Positions 26,065 to 38,354 of a stretch of DNA of 64,000 nucleotides are shown piece after piece. The stretch's first letter is position 1. The number at the start of each line of letters is the position of its first letter. The stretch is taken from assembly GCA_947593925.1 (NCBI GenBank), contig CANQDU010000002.1, forward strand, positions 1 to 64,000, written 5' to 3'. This DNA is from an uncultured Clostridia bacterium (lineage in GTDB: Bacteria; Bacillota; Clostridia; Oscillospirales; JAAYOS01). The notes under the pieces were generated by a model. That model saw only the letters and a program-made list of their open reading frames with translations, was not told the origin of the DNA and ran no database searches. Position numbers and translations under genes: made by a program.

Positions 26065-27588
26065 CTACTGGACGTTTTCCTCGCCCCGGTAGCGGAGCGC
26101 TTCGGCTATATGTACCGCGCGGACGCCCTCGCTGTGGTCGAGGTCGGCCACCGTGCGGGCGAGGCGCAGTATGCGGTCGTACGACCGCGCCGTGAGCCCG
26201 AGACGGTTGAACGCGCTCTTTATCAGCGCGTCTCCCTCCGCGTCCGGGCGGCAATACTCACCGACGAGCGGCGCGGGTATCTGCGCGTTGCACTCTATGC
26301 CGTGCGCGCGCATACGCTCGCGCGCTATGCCGCGCGCATCCTCGACGCGGGCGCGGATGTCGCTCGAACGCTCGCCGTCGCCCGACCGCGCGGAAAGCTC
26401 GTCGTAGGCGAGGGCGGGGACTTCGATGCGCATATCTATCCTGTCGAGTATCGGCCCGGAGAGGCGCGCCTTGTACTTACGTATCTGCTCCTCGGTGCAT
26501 ACGCACTTCCGCACGGGATGCCCGTACCAACCGCAGCGGCAGGGGTTCATCGCGCAGACGAGCATGAAGCGCGCGGGGTAGGTGACGGTACCCGCGACGC
26601 GCGCTATCGTCACCTTGCCGTCCTCGAGGGGCTGGCGGAGGCTTTCAAGCGCGCGGCGGTCGAACTCGGGGAACTCGTCCATAAAGAGGACGCCGTTGTG
26701 CGCAAGCGAGAACTCGCCCGGCCTCGGAAGCGCGGCGGAATGTCCGCCGCCTATCAGCGCTGCCGCCGAGACCGTGTGGTGCGGCGAGCGGAAGGGACGC
26801 TCGGAGAGTATCGGCCGGTCGTCCGAGAGAAGTCCCGCTACGGAGTGTATCTTCGTAGACTCGAACAGCTCCTCGCGGCTCATCGCGGGGAGAATCGACG
26901 GCAGCCGCCGCGCGAGCATGCTCTTTCCCGAGCCGGGAGGGCCGTTCAGGAGAATGTTGTGCCCTCCGGCGGCGGCGACCTCGAGGGCGCGCTTCGTCGC
27001 GGCCTGTCCCTTGACGTCAGCAAAGTCGAGCGCGTCGTCGCGCACGGCGTACGCCTCGCCGGGCTCCGCGCGGGAGATGTGCCGCACACCGCGCATGTGG
27101 TCGATTATCTCGCTCGCGTGGCGCGCGCCGTAGACGGCGATGCCGTCGGCATAAGCCGCCTCGGAAGCGTTCTCCGAGGGGAGGAATATCGCCTTGAAGC
27201 CGGCGGCTTTTGCCGCGAGCGCCATCGGCAGAGCGCCGTTCATCGGACGGAGCTCGCCCGTGAGCGACAGCTCGCCGACAAACGCCGCGTCCTCCTGAAC
27301 GCGGATGTCCTCGCCCGCCGCGAGCAGGCCGAGGAATATCGGCAGGTCGTATATCGCGCCCTCCTTCTTCGTGTCGGCGGGCGCGAGGTTGACGGTTATC
27401 CGCCCCGACGGGAAGCCGAAGCCGCAGTTCTTCATCGCCGCGCGGACGCGCTCGCGGCTCTCGCGGACCGCCGCGTCCGGCAGACCGACGACGTCGAAGG
27501 AGGGGAGCCCTCCCGATATGAATGTCTCGACCGCGACGGGGTATGCGTCAATGCCGAACAATCCGAGTGAGTTAAGACTTGCGACCAA
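26065..27588 (-). CDS. comM: ComM/YifB Mg-chelatase-like AAA+ ATPase
   Basis: 507 residues, a hexameric helicase-like ATPase that in other bacteria promotes branch migration of incoming DNA during natural transformation. An N-terminal Lon-protease-like domain (SLGLFGIDAYPVAVE, GLPSFDVVGLPDAAVRESRERV) is followed by the AAA+ core with Walker A GPPGSGKSMLARRLP, Walker B GVLFMDEFPEF and the cysteine motif CAMNPCRCGWYGHP. TTG 27588 is chosen because GGAGG lies eight bases ahead and the protein then begins like its relatives. dprA, another transformation gene, is at 56376, so competence-related DNA handling is plausible. Confidence 0.93.
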   Translation of the reverse strand: MVASLNSLGLFGIDAYPVAVETFISGGLPSFDVVGLPDAAVRESRERVRAAMKNCGFGFPSGRITVNLAPADTKKEGAIYDLPIFLGLLAAGEDIRVQEDAAFVGELSLTGELRPMNGALPMALAAKAAGFKAIFLPSENASEAAYADGIAVYGARHASEIIDHMRGVRHISRAEPGEAYAVRDDALDFADVKGQAATKRALEVAAAGGHNILLNGPPGSGKSMLARRLPSILPAMSREELFESTKIHSVAGLLSDDRPILSERPFRSPHHTVSAAALIGGGHSAALPRPGEFSLAHNGVLFMDEFPEFDRRALESLRQPLEDGKVTIARVAGTVTYPARFMLVCAMNPCRCGWYGHPVRKCVCTEEQIRKYKARLSGPILDRIDMRIEVPALAYDELSARSGDGERSSDIRARVEDARGIARERMRAHGIECNAQIPAPLVGEYCRPDAEGDALIKSAFNRLGLTARSYDRILRLARTVADLDHSEGVRAVHIAEALRYRGEENVQ

Positions 27589-27695
27589 GCGCTTCGCCTC
27601 CAGACGGTTGAAAATTTATATACACAACAATTATACCGCGATTCCGCGAGAATGGCAATAGCGCGGAGCGGACGATTTTACTTTACGCGAAGGAC

Positions 27696-27724
27696 AAAAA
27701 AGGAGGGCGGTGGTGCCGCCCTCC
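27696..27724 (-). terminator. Rho-independent terminator (minus strand)
   Basis: On the minus strand GGAGGGCGG, CACCA loop, CCGCCCTCC, then TTTTTT. It ends the transcript of the gene at 27766-28395. Confidence 0.85.
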
Positions 27725-27765
27725 GATGCACGTCGCGCTCCGACCGACAGGGGGAGAGGATTTTG

Positions 27766-28395
27766 TCACTCTATACCGTACATTTGACCGCCGAAGGAAA
27801 AACCGACATGCTCAAAATACCTCGCGTACTTCGCGTCGTCGATGCTCGCGTCGCGGACGCGGTAGAGGCTGCCGGTGTTGGCGTTCCAGACGAGTATGAG
27901 GGTGAAGTCTTCGTTAAATATCATGCTGTTGTGCGTAAAGCCGTTTTTTCCGGCGTCGTAGGCAAGAAGAGAGACTTCCGCGAGCGAATTTTCATTCCAG
28001 CTGCCGCCGTAAACGGAGAAGCTCCGGTCGTCGTTCCCGAACATATAAGCAGAGCGGGAATCGAAGCTGAATCCGCTTCCGGCGGGCGGCGTGAAGTCCG
28101 CCGAGCCGGACAGGACATCGCTCCCGTCCGGGCGGAGAAGGTAGTTCTTGTAACGGAGGTCAAGCGTGAGCGCCGCCGCCTCGTCGGAGACGGGGCGCAG
28201 GTCCTCGCCCACCTCGAACGCCTCAAACGTCCCGGAGATGCGGCGCGGTATGTAGATGTTCCACAGCAGAAGCAGCACGAGCACGGCGGCGACTATCGCC
28301 GCCGCGGCGCGCTTCAGACGCTTGAAGATGCGCTGCTTCCGTTCGACCTTCGCTTTTACCTCGTCCGACATGGGCTCCATAGTGCCGCCTCCCAT
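27766..28395 (-). CDS. Single-pass membrane protein of unknown function
   Basis: 209 residues. A short charged cytoplasmic N-terminus (MGGGTMEPMSDEVKAKVERK), a membrane anchor at about 36-53 (IVAAVLVLLLLWNIYI), and an extracellular beta-rich domain with no recognised motif. The ATG at 28395 is weakly placed; ATG seven codons in (MSDEVKAK) follows a better purine-rich stretch and may be the real start. It lies 28 bp after the aldo/keto reductase and may share its transcript. I do not recognise the family. Confidence 0.7.
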   Translation of the reverse strand: MGGGTMEPMSDEVKAKVERKQRIFKRLKRAAAAIVAAVLVLLLLWNIYIPRRISGTFEAFEVGEDLRPVSDEAAALTLDLRYKNYLLRPDGSDVLSGSADFTPPAGSGFSFDSRSAYMFGNDDRSFSVYGGSWNENSLAEVSLLAYDAGKNGFTHNSMIFNEDFTLILVWNANTGSLYRVRDASIDDAKYARYFEHVGFSFGGQMYGIE

Positions 28396-28423
28396 TTGTA
28401 ATATTTGTTATATAATATCTGCG

Positions 28424-29434
28424 TCAGACCACGTTCCCCGCTCTCTGCTTGCCGTTCTGCGCCATGACGCCGACGAGGGCGTGAGGCACGTACAGCTCCT
28501 CGAGGTAGCTTATCTCGTCCTCGGTGAGCTCCAGATCGACGGCCTTTGCCGCGCCGTCCACATGCGAGAACTTCGTCGCGCCGACGACGGGGGAGGTCAC
28601 CTTCGTGAGCAGCCACGCAAGCGAGATCTCGGTCATCGAGACGCCGCGCCTCTCCGCGAGCTCCGCGACGCGGGCGATTATCTTTCCGTCCGCCTCGGCG
28701 GTGGCGTCATACTTGAACTTTGCGTAGGCGTCCTGCTCGAGGCGTTTGCTGGTCTCGCCGGGATGCTTGGAGAGACGCCCTCCGGCGAGGGCGCTGTACG
28801 GCGTCATGGCGATGTTCTGGTCGCGGCAGAAGGGAGCCATCTCGCGCTCCTCCTCGCGGGCTATGAGGTTGTAGTGGCCCTGTATCGAGACAAACTCCGC
28901 AAGGCCGTGCTCGCGCGCGTAGAAGTTCGCCTTCGCGAGCTGCCACGCAAAGCAGTTGGAGATGCCGATGTAACGAACCTTGCCCGCCTTTACGGCATTG
29001 TTCAACCCCTCCATCACTTCCTCCATCGGCGTGTGATAGTCCCACATGTGATAGATGTAGAGGTCGACGTAGTCCATGCCGAGGTTTTTGAGGCTGCGGT
29101 CGAGGTAGTTTGCGATGTGCTGTTCACCGCTGACACCGGCGTCTATCTCGTCCTGAGTGCGGGGGGTGAACTTGGTGGCGATAACGTAGTCGTCCCGCGT
29201 GGCAAAGTCCCGAAGCGCCCGGCCTACGAACTGCTCGCTCGTGCCGTTCTGATAGGCGATGGCGGTGTCGTAGAAATTGACGCCGAGCTCGAGACCGTGC
29301 TTTATTATCTCGCGCGTCTGCGCCTCGTCCACCGTCCAGCTGTGCTGACCCGTGGCAGCGTTGCCGAAGCCCATGCATCCCATGCAGATGCGGGAGACGT
29401 TCAAATCGGATTTTCCGAGCTTTGTGTACTTCAT
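28424..29434 (-). CDS. Aldo/keto reductase
   Basis: 336 residues, an NAD(P)H-dependent reductase of carbonyl compounds with a TIM barrel. The catalytic set is visible: Asp and Tyr in NFYDTAIAYQNG, Lys in VIATKF, His in DLYIYHMWDYH. The cofactor-binding end reads PVVGATKFSHVDGAAKAVDL. ATG 29434 (MKYTKLGKSDLNVSRICMG) has AGGAGG just ahead; an in-frame GTG 18 codons upstream has none. The substrate is unknown. It closes the minus-strand block and faces nifJ across 480 bp. Confidence 0.92.
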   Translation of the reverse strand: MKYTKLGKSDLNVSRICMGCMGFGNAATGQHSWTVDEAQTREIIKHGLELGVNFYDTAIAYQNGTSEQFVGRALRDFATRDDYVIATKFTPRTQDEIDAGVSGEQHIANYLDRSLKNLGMDYVDLYIYHMWDYHTPMEEVMEGLNNAVKAGKVRYIGISNCFAWQLAKANFYAREHGLAEFVSIQGHYNLIAREEEREMAPFCRDQNIAMTPYSALAGGRLSKHPGETSKRLEQDAYAKFKYDATAEADGKIIARVAELAERRGVSMTEISLAWLLTKVTSPVVGATKFSHVDGAAKAVDLELTEDEISYLEELYVPHALVGVMAQNGKQRAGNVV

Positions 29435-29488
29435 TTTCCTGTCCTCCTGTAAAATGTGATGTGTTATACGCCGTGTGTTCGCTCGCAC

Positions 29489-29826
29489 TGCCGGTTTCTT
29501 ATGTGCTCCATCTATATTAAAAGAGTAGCATATCGGAGGATAATTGTCAAATAAAGTTAAGAGAACAGGAGCGCGGCTCTGCCGAGCTTTTCACGCATGA
29601 TAAACGCTCCTTTGCCGCGGAGCGGCACGGCCGCCGTCCCGCCGCGCTTTCCGTGAGCGTCGGGAACTGCAATTTTGCGGTCATTTTCCACGCCTTGCGG
29701 GAGTAGTATAGGATGCGGTCTCATCCTATCCGAAACACATATGTCCGCACCGCGGCAAAAGAGGACAGCTTTTTCAAAAAATTTTGCGCTTCGGAAGCGG
29801 ATTTCAGCATTTGCAAAAAATCACGC
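29489..29826. other. Intergenic region without recognised gene
   Basis: Divergent promoter region between the aldo/keto reductase and nifJ. A perfect 8-bp stem ATAGGATG/CATCCTAT lies near 29708-29729, with GC-rich dyads nearby. No known riboswitch or coding sequence was recognised. Confidence 0.4.
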
Positions 29827-29855
29827 TTTACATCTCAAAAAATTAGTGGTACAAT
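29827..29855 (+). promoter_or_regulatory. nifJ promoter
   Basis: TTTACA (29827-29832) and TACAAT (29850-29855) are 17 bp apart, 55 bp ahead of the nifJ start. Confidence 0.55.
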
Positions 29856-29910
29856 GATTTTCGGATAAAAGGAGCCACGCGGCTCTTTATGAATGTGAGG
29901 AGGAAGTTAA

Positions 29911-33468
<3,558 letters not shown>

Positions 33469-33512
33469 AAGCGATGCGGCGGAAACGCCGTCACCACAGT
33501 GCAACAGAAAAG

Positions 33513-33545
33513 AGCCGGCGGAAAGAAACTTCCGCCGGCTTTTTG
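33513..33545 (+). terminator. nifJ terminator
   Basis: AGCCGGCGGAA, short loop, TTCCGCCGGCT then TTTTT. Confidence 0.88.
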
Positions 33546-33628
33546 CTTCTCTCCGGAGCGTCATCGGAGAGAAGCACGGTTCTTTCTTGGCGATTTGGCT
33601 ATAATTGCATAAATTCTTAAAATCGCTC

Positions 33629-33657
33629 TTGTATTATTGTGAAAACGGTTATATAAT
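33629..33657 (+). promoter_or_regulatory. Promoter of the cysteine-cluster gene pair
   Basis: TTGTAT (33629-33634), 17 bp, TATAAT (33652-33657), 45 bp ahead of the gene at 33702. Confidence 0.55.
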
Positions 33658-33701
33658 ATATTTAACATAGGGCGAGTCCCGTTATAAGAGGAGGATCTGT
33701 T

Positions 33702-34004
33702 ATGAAGCTTTTCAAAAATCTCGTGGTTTTCGGCGCCGGCGCTGCCGTCGGATATCTTGTCGCGACCAATCATGTGGAGATAAATCTCAATACCGAGCCC
33801 ATTGTCGAGAAGATAAAGAGCAAGATTGAAGAGATTAAGAGCGCCAAGTGCTGCTGCAAGGACGATGAGTGCTGCTGCGGCGACGACTGCTGCTGCGAGG
33901 ACGAGGACGACGAGTGCTGCTGTGAGGAAGGCGAGTGCGGCTGCGACGAGCCGGAGGAGGCCGAGGAGACTCCCGAGACTCCCGACGACGAGGATGAGGA
34001 GTAA
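33702..34004 (+). CDS. Small acidic membrane protein with four CCC clusters
   Basis: 100 residues. An N-terminal membrane segment (LVVFGAGAAVGYLVAT, about 7-22) and a short amphipathic helix (PIVEKIKSKIEEIKSAK) lead to a tail with 14 cysteines, mostly as CCC triplets separated by Asp/Glu (SAKCCCKDDECCCGDDCCC ... ECCCEEGECGC), then a purely acidic end (ETPETPDDEDEE). The cysteine-acid pattern suggests metal binding or an electrostatic tether; this is inference. AAGAGGAGG precedes ATG 33702. It shares a transcript with the next gene, which also couples one membrane segment to an acidic cysteine-containing tail. I do not recognise a family. Confidence 0.82.
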   Translation: MKLFKNLVVFGAGAAVGYLVATNHVEINLNTEPIVEKIKSKIEEIKSAKCCCKDDECCCGDDCCCEDEDDECCCEEGECGCDEPEEAEETPETPDDEDEE

Positions 34005-34017
34005 GGAGGCTCGCGCG

Positions 34018-34302
34018 ATGGCTGTGAACATCGGCAAGGCTCCGAAAAGCCGTAAAAACCTCACCGGTCTGTGGCTGGCTCTGGCGTTCGGCGCAGGGCT
34101 CGCGGTCGGGCTGATATGCAGAGGCGGCTTCGGCTGCAACAACGGCAACACGATAAACCACTATCACTGGACCGAGGACGACTTCCCGATACCGGACGCC
34201 GGCACGGGCGAGCCGGAGAGCTGTGAGTGCTGCCCGGAGGAGAAGACCGACGGGGAGCAGGAGACCGACGGGGAGCAGGAAGAGAATTCTTCCGAGGAAT
34301 GA
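34018..34302 (+). CDS. Small membrane protein with acidic tail
   Basis: 94 residues. A basic N-terminus (MAVNIGKAPKSRKN), a glycine-rich membrane segment (LTGLWLALAFGAGLAVGLIC), then a tail with few cysteines (RGGFGCNN, ESCECCPEEK) and repeated EQETDGEQ units. TAAGGAGG, overlapping the stop of the preceding gene, serves ATG 34018. The pairing and similar design suggest a joint role with the CCC protein. Function unknown. Confidence 0.75.
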   Translation: MAVNIGKAPKSRKNLTGLWLALAFGAGLAVGLICRGGFGCNNGNTINHYHWTEDDFPIPDAGTGEPESCECCPEEKTDGEQETDGEQEENSSEE

Positions 34303-34327
34303 GCGTCCGAATGGCAAATAGGTAAAA

Positions 34328-34354
34328 ACGGAGGGCATACGCCCTCCGTTTTTC
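34328..34354 (+). terminator. Rho-independent terminator
   Basis: ACGGAGGGC, ATAC loop, GCCCTCCGT then TTTT. Ends the two-gene transcript. Confidence 0.88.
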
Positions 34355-34368
34355 TGTATTTATTCTTG

Positions 34369-34397
34369 TTGCGCAAACCGTCGATGTATAGTAAAAT
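34369..34397 (+). promoter_or_regulatory. purL promoter
   Basis: TTGCGC (34369-34374), 17 bp, TAAAAT (34392-34397), 37 bp ahead of the purL start. No purine riboswitch was seen in the short leader. Confidence 0.5.
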
Positions 34398-34433
34398 ATA
34401 GTCACCGATCTAAAAATACTGTGAGGTGCTCTT

Positions 34434-37400
34434 ATGGGAGTGTTCCGGGCATATACCGAGAGACGGGAGGGCTTCGCCCTCGAGGCGGAGGCTCTGCGTC
34501 AGGACCTTCGCGAGGCGCTCGGGGCGGAGATACCGTCCCTGCGCATATTCAACAGGTATGACCTTGAGGGAGTGGAGCTCGAGGTCTACGAGGCGGCGAA
34601 GGCCGGCGTTCTCGCGCGCGCCCAGACCGACGTATGCTATGACGAGGAGCTGCCCGAGATACCGGGCGGCCACACCGTCTTTGCGGTCGAACCGCTGCCC
34701 GGTCAGTACGACCAGCGCGCGGACAGCCTCGCCCAGTGCATACAGATGATGACCCGCGCCGAACGTCCCGCCTGCGCTGCGGCGAAGGTGTACGTCTTCG
34801 GGGCGGAGGTGCCGGAGGCGCTGCTCGGACGGATAAAGGAGTACATCATCAACCCCGTCGAGAGCCGCGAGGCGTCGCTCGAAAAACCCTCGACGCTTGC
34901 GCGGGAGTACGCGCTTCCGACCGAGGTCGAGACGCTCGAGGGCTTCCGCAGTCTCGACGAAGCCGGTCTCGAGGAACTGCTCGAGGCGAAGGGCCTCGCG
35001 ATGGACATAGCCGACCTCAAGTTCTTCCGGAGCTACTTTGCGGAGGAGGGACGCGACCCGACGATAACCGAGCTCCGCGTCGTTGACACCTACTGGTCGG
35101 ACCACTGCCGCCACACGACCTTCGGCACCGAGCTCCGCAACATCGTAATTGACGACGAGCGCGTCCGCGCGGCGTTTGAGCAGTACCTGAAGGAGAGGGC
35201 GGAGGCGCGCGGAGAGGCCGAGGCCGCCGCGCGTCCGATAACCCTCATGGACATCGCCACCGCCGCCGCGAAGGTGCTGAAGAAGCGCGGCGTCCTCAAG
35301 GACCTCGACGAGTCGGAGGAGATAAACGCCTGCTCCGTGAAGATCCGCGCCACCGTTGACGGCGAGGAGCAGGACTGGATACTCATGTTCAAGAACGAGA
35401 CGCACAACCATCCCACCGAGATAGAGCCGTTCGGCGGAGCCGCGACCTGCCTCGGCGGCGCGATACGCGACCCGTTGAGCGGACGGAGCTACGTCTATCA
35501 GGCGATGCGCGTCACCGGCGCGGGCGACCCGACCGTCCCCGCGAGCGAGACTATCCCCGGCAAGCTGCCGCAGAGGAAGCTCACCGTCACGGCGGCGCAG
35601 GGCTACTCGTCCTACGGCAACCAGATAGGTCTCGCCACCGGATTTGTGGACGAGCTCTACCACCCTGGATACGTCGCGAAGCGCCTCGAGATAGGCGCGG
35701 TCGTCGGCGCGGCGCCGGCGGAGAACATCCGTCGCGAGCGTCCCGCCCCGGGCGACCTGATAATCCTGCTCGGCGGACGCACCGGGCGGGACGGCATCGG
35801 CGGCGCGACCGGCTCCTCAAAGTCGCACACGGCAAAGAGTCTCGAGACCTGCGCGGCGGAGGTGCAGAAGGGCAATCCGCCGGAGGAGCGCAAGCTCCAG
35901 CGCCTCTTCCGCTCGAAGGAGGCGGCGGCGATGATAAAGCGCTGCAACGACTTCGGCGCGGGCGGCGTGTCGGTAGCGATAGGCGAGCTTGCGGACGGAC
36001 TTATAATAGAGCTCGACCGCGTCCCGCGCAAGTACGAGGGTCTCGACGGCACCGAGCTCGCGATAAGCGAGTCGCAGGAGCGGATGGCGGTCGTCGTCGC
36101 GCCGGAGGACGCGGAGAAGTTCGCGGCGCTCGCGGCGCGCGAGAACCTCGAGAGCACCGTCGTCGCGACGGTGACGGAGGAGCCGCGCCTCCGCATGAAC
36201 TGGAACGGAAAAACAATAGTGGACATCAGCCGCGCGTTCCTCGACACCAACGGAGCAAAGCGCTCCGCCGAGGTACACGTCCTCCCGGCGGAGAAGCTGC
36301 CGGAGAACGTGCGCGGCCTGAGAGAGCTCACACGCTCGCTCCCCGTCGCCTCGAAGCGCGGACTCGTGGAGCGGTTCGACGGCACGATAGGCGCGGGCTC
36401 GGTGCTCATGCCCTACGGCGGCGCGGCACAGCGCACGCCGGCGCAGAGCATGGCGGCGCTCCTTCCCGCGAAGGGGGAGACCTCCGCCTGCTCGGTGATG
36501 GCCTACGGCTTCGACCCGTACCTCACGAGCGCCGACCCGTTCGAGGGCTCGCAGCGCGCGGTCATAGCGTCGGTGGCAAAGCTCGTCGCGAGCGGGTGCG
36601 ACGCGCGCCGCGCCTACCTCACCTTCCAGGAATATTTCGAGCGCCTGCGCGACGAAGGTTCGCGCTGGGGAAAGCCGTTCGCGGCGCTCCTCGGCGCGTA
36701 CACCGCTCAGATCGGCCTCGGCGCCGCCGCGATAGGCGGCAAGGACTCGATGAGCGGCTCCTTCAACGAGCTCGACGTTCCGCCGACGCTCGTGAGCTTC
36801 GCCATAGCCGCGGCGGACGCCGGGGATATAATCACCCCCGAGTTCAAGAGGGCGGGGGAGAACGTCTACCTCGTCTCGACGGCGGAGACGGCGGACTTCG
36901 CCGCGCACCTCGCCGCGTGGGACGGCGTCCATTCGCTCATGCAGGCGGGAAAGGTCACGGCGGCGTGGGCCTCCGGCACCGGCACCGTCGCGGAGGGCAT
37001 CGTGAAGATGAGCTTCGGCAACCGCGTCGGCTTTGCGGGCGAGACATACTTTGACGGATGGTACGAGCGCTTCCCGGCGGGACTTATCCTCGTCTCGCCC
37101 GAGGAGCTGGAATATACGAAGATAGGCGTCACGACGGGGGACGGAAACGTCTCGCTCGGCGGAGAGACGGTCGCGATAAGCGACCTGCTCCGCGAGTGGG
37201 AAGCGCCGCTCGAGGGCGTGTTCCCGACGCGCGCCGAGGCCGCGGGCGAAGCTCCCGCGGCGGACTGCCGCGAGGGCTCGCCCGTCGTGCGGAGCGGCCG
37301 CGCGGTGCGTCCGAAGGCCGTCATAGCGGCGTTCCCCGGCACGAACTGCGAGGAGGACACCGCGCGCGCCGTCGAGCGCGCGGGCGGCGCGGCGGAGATA

Positions 37401-38108
37401 GTGCTTGTCCGCAACCTCACACCCGCCTACCTCGAGGAGAGCACGGCGGAGCTCGAGCGTGCCATACGCTCGGCGCAGATGCTCATTCTCCCCGGCGGCT
37501 TCTCCGGCGGCGACGAGCCGGACGGCTCTGCGAAGTTCATAGAGGCGCTGTTCCGCAGTCCCGCGATAAGCGACGCCGTCGCGGAGCTTCTTGAGAAGCG
37601 CGACGGACTTATGCTCGGCATCTGCAACGGCTTCCAGGCGCTCGTGGCGCTCGGATTGCTTCCCTACGGAAGAATTACGCCGGAGAGTCCGTCCGCGCCG
37701 ACGCTCACGCACAACCTGATAGGCCGCCACCAGTCCCGCTACGTCCGCACCCGCGTCGGTACGACGAAGAGCCCGTGGCTCTCGAAGATGCGGGTGGGAG
37801 ACGTCCATGCCGTGCCGATAAGCCACGGCGAGGGACGCTTCGTCGCGCCGAAGGACGTGCTCGACTCGCTCCTCCGGAACGGGCAGATAGCCTTCCAGTA
37901 CGCGGACGAGAACGGCGTCCCGACTATGGACGCGGAGTTCAATCCGAACGGCTCGATGTACGCGATAGAGGGCATAGTGAGCCCGGACGGACGGATACTC
38001 GGCAAGATGGGTCACACCGAGAGAAGCGGGAAGTGGCTCGCGCGGAACATTCCGCTCGAGAAAAAACAGCCGGTATTCGAGGGCGGCGTCGCGTACTTCA
38101 AGGACTGA
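34434..38108 (+). CDS. purL: Phosphoribosylformylglycinamidine synthase, single chain
   Basis: 1224 residues, the fourth step of purine synthesis, turning FGAR, glutamine and ATP into FGAM. An N-terminal PurS-like domain, then the two AIRS-type synthetase halves (VVDTYWSDHCRHTTF, FKNETHNHPTEIEPFGGAATC, GGRTGRDGIGGATGSSK, second half GLGAAAIGGKDSMSGSF), and a C-terminal class I glutaminase (AAFPGTNCEEDTARA, GGFSGGDEPDGSAKF, nucleophile Cys in GICNGFQALV, and IPVSHGEGRF-like PISHGEGRF). This is the fused large form rather than the PurS/PurL/PurQ set of Bacillus. GAGGTG lies ahead of ATG 34434. It stands alone between its promoter and terminator, away from other pur genes. Confidence 0.96.
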   Translation: MGVFRAYTERREGFALEAEALRQDLREALGAEIPSLRIFNRYDLEGVELEVYEAAKAGVLARAQTDVCYDEELPEIPGGHTVFAVEPLPGQYDQRADSLAQCIQMMTRAERPACAAAKVYVFGAEVPEALLGRIKEYIINPVESREASLEKPSTLAREYALPTEVETLEGFRSLDEAGLEELLEAKGLAMDIADLKFFRSYFAEEGRDPTITELRVVDTYWSDHCRHTTFGTELRNIVIDDERVRAAFEQYLKERAEARGEAEAAARPITLMDIATAAAKVLKKRGVLKDLDESEEINACSVKIRATVDGEEQDWILMFKNETHNHPTEIEPFGGAATCLGGAIRDPLSGRSYVYQAMRVTGAGDPTVPASETIPGKLPQRKLTVTAAQGYSSYGNQIGLATGFVDELYHPGYVAKRLEIGAVVGAAPAENIRRERPAPGDLIILLGGRTGRDGIGGATGSSKSHTAKSLETCAAEVQKGNPPEERKLQRLFRSKEAAAMIKRCNDFGAGGVSVAIGELADGLIIELDRVPRKYEGLDGTELAISESQERMAVVVAPEDAEKFAALAARENLESTVVATVTEEPRLRMNWNGKTIVDISRAFLDTNGAKRSAEVHVLPAEKLPENVRGLRELTRSLPVASKRGLVERFDGTIGAGSVLMPYGGAAQRTPAQSMAALLPAKGETSACSVMAYGFDPYLTSADPFEGSQRAVIASVAKLVASGCDARRAYLTFQEYFERLRDEGSRWGKPFAALLGAYTAQIGLGAAAIGGKDSMSGSFNELDVPPTLVSFAIAAADAGDIITPEFKRAGENVYLVSTAETADFAAHLAAWDGVHSLMQAGKVTAAWASGTGTVAEGIVKMSFGNRVGFAGETYFDGWYERFPAGLILVSPEELEYTKIGVTTGDGNVSLGGETVAISDLLREWEAPLEGVFPTRAEAAGEAPAADCREGSPVVRSGRAVRPKAVIAAFPGTNCEEDTARAVERAGGAAEIVLVRNLTPAYLEESTAELERAIRSAQMLILPGGFSGGDEPDGSAKFIEALFRSPAISDAVAELLEKRDGLMLGICNGFQALVALGLLPYGRITPESPSAPTLTHNLIGRHQSRYVRTRVGTTKSPWLSKMRVGDVHAVPISHGEGRFVAPKDVLDSLLRNGQIAFQYADENGVPTMDAEFNPNGSMYAIEGIVSPDGRILGKMGHTERSGKWLARNIPLEKKQPVFEGGVAYFKD

Positions 38109-38166
38109 GCCGGGGTTTTCAAGCCCAAAACGGTTCAAATTCAAAATCTTTTGTTTCGATTTTTTG

Positions 38167-38197
38167 CAAAAGGGAGCGATTATCGCTCCCTTTTGCC
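38167..38197 (+). terminator. purL terminator
   Basis: GCAAAAGGGAGCGA, TTA loop, TCGCTCCCTTTTGC; A/T-rich arm ends allow bidirectional use. Confidence 0.8.
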
Positions 38198-38257
38198 TAT
38201 CTTGAAGTTATATCTCATATTTTCAACGCAATTTGCAAAGAATTTGCACAAAAAGAC

Positions 38258-38286
38258 TTGCGCCTACCGCGCCGATATTGTATAAT
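38258..38286 (+). promoter_or_regulatory. Promoter of EF-G paralogue
   Basis: TTGCGC (38258-38263), 17 bp, TATAAT (38281-38286), 69 bp ahead of the start. Confidence 0.55.
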
Positions 38287-38354
38287 AACTACTATCGGAA
38301 CATATCAATGTTCAAAAGTGTGCGACAACTTATATATACTGGGGAGGAAATAGA

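Noticed and set aside
25144-27570. 808-codon plus-strand open frame
   Set aside because: It is antisense to comM and the membrane-protein gene, both clear from domains and ribosome binding sites.
38109-38354. Riboswitch between purL and the EF-G paralogue
   Set aside because: Only the terminator and promoter are evident, with no recognisable aptamer core.
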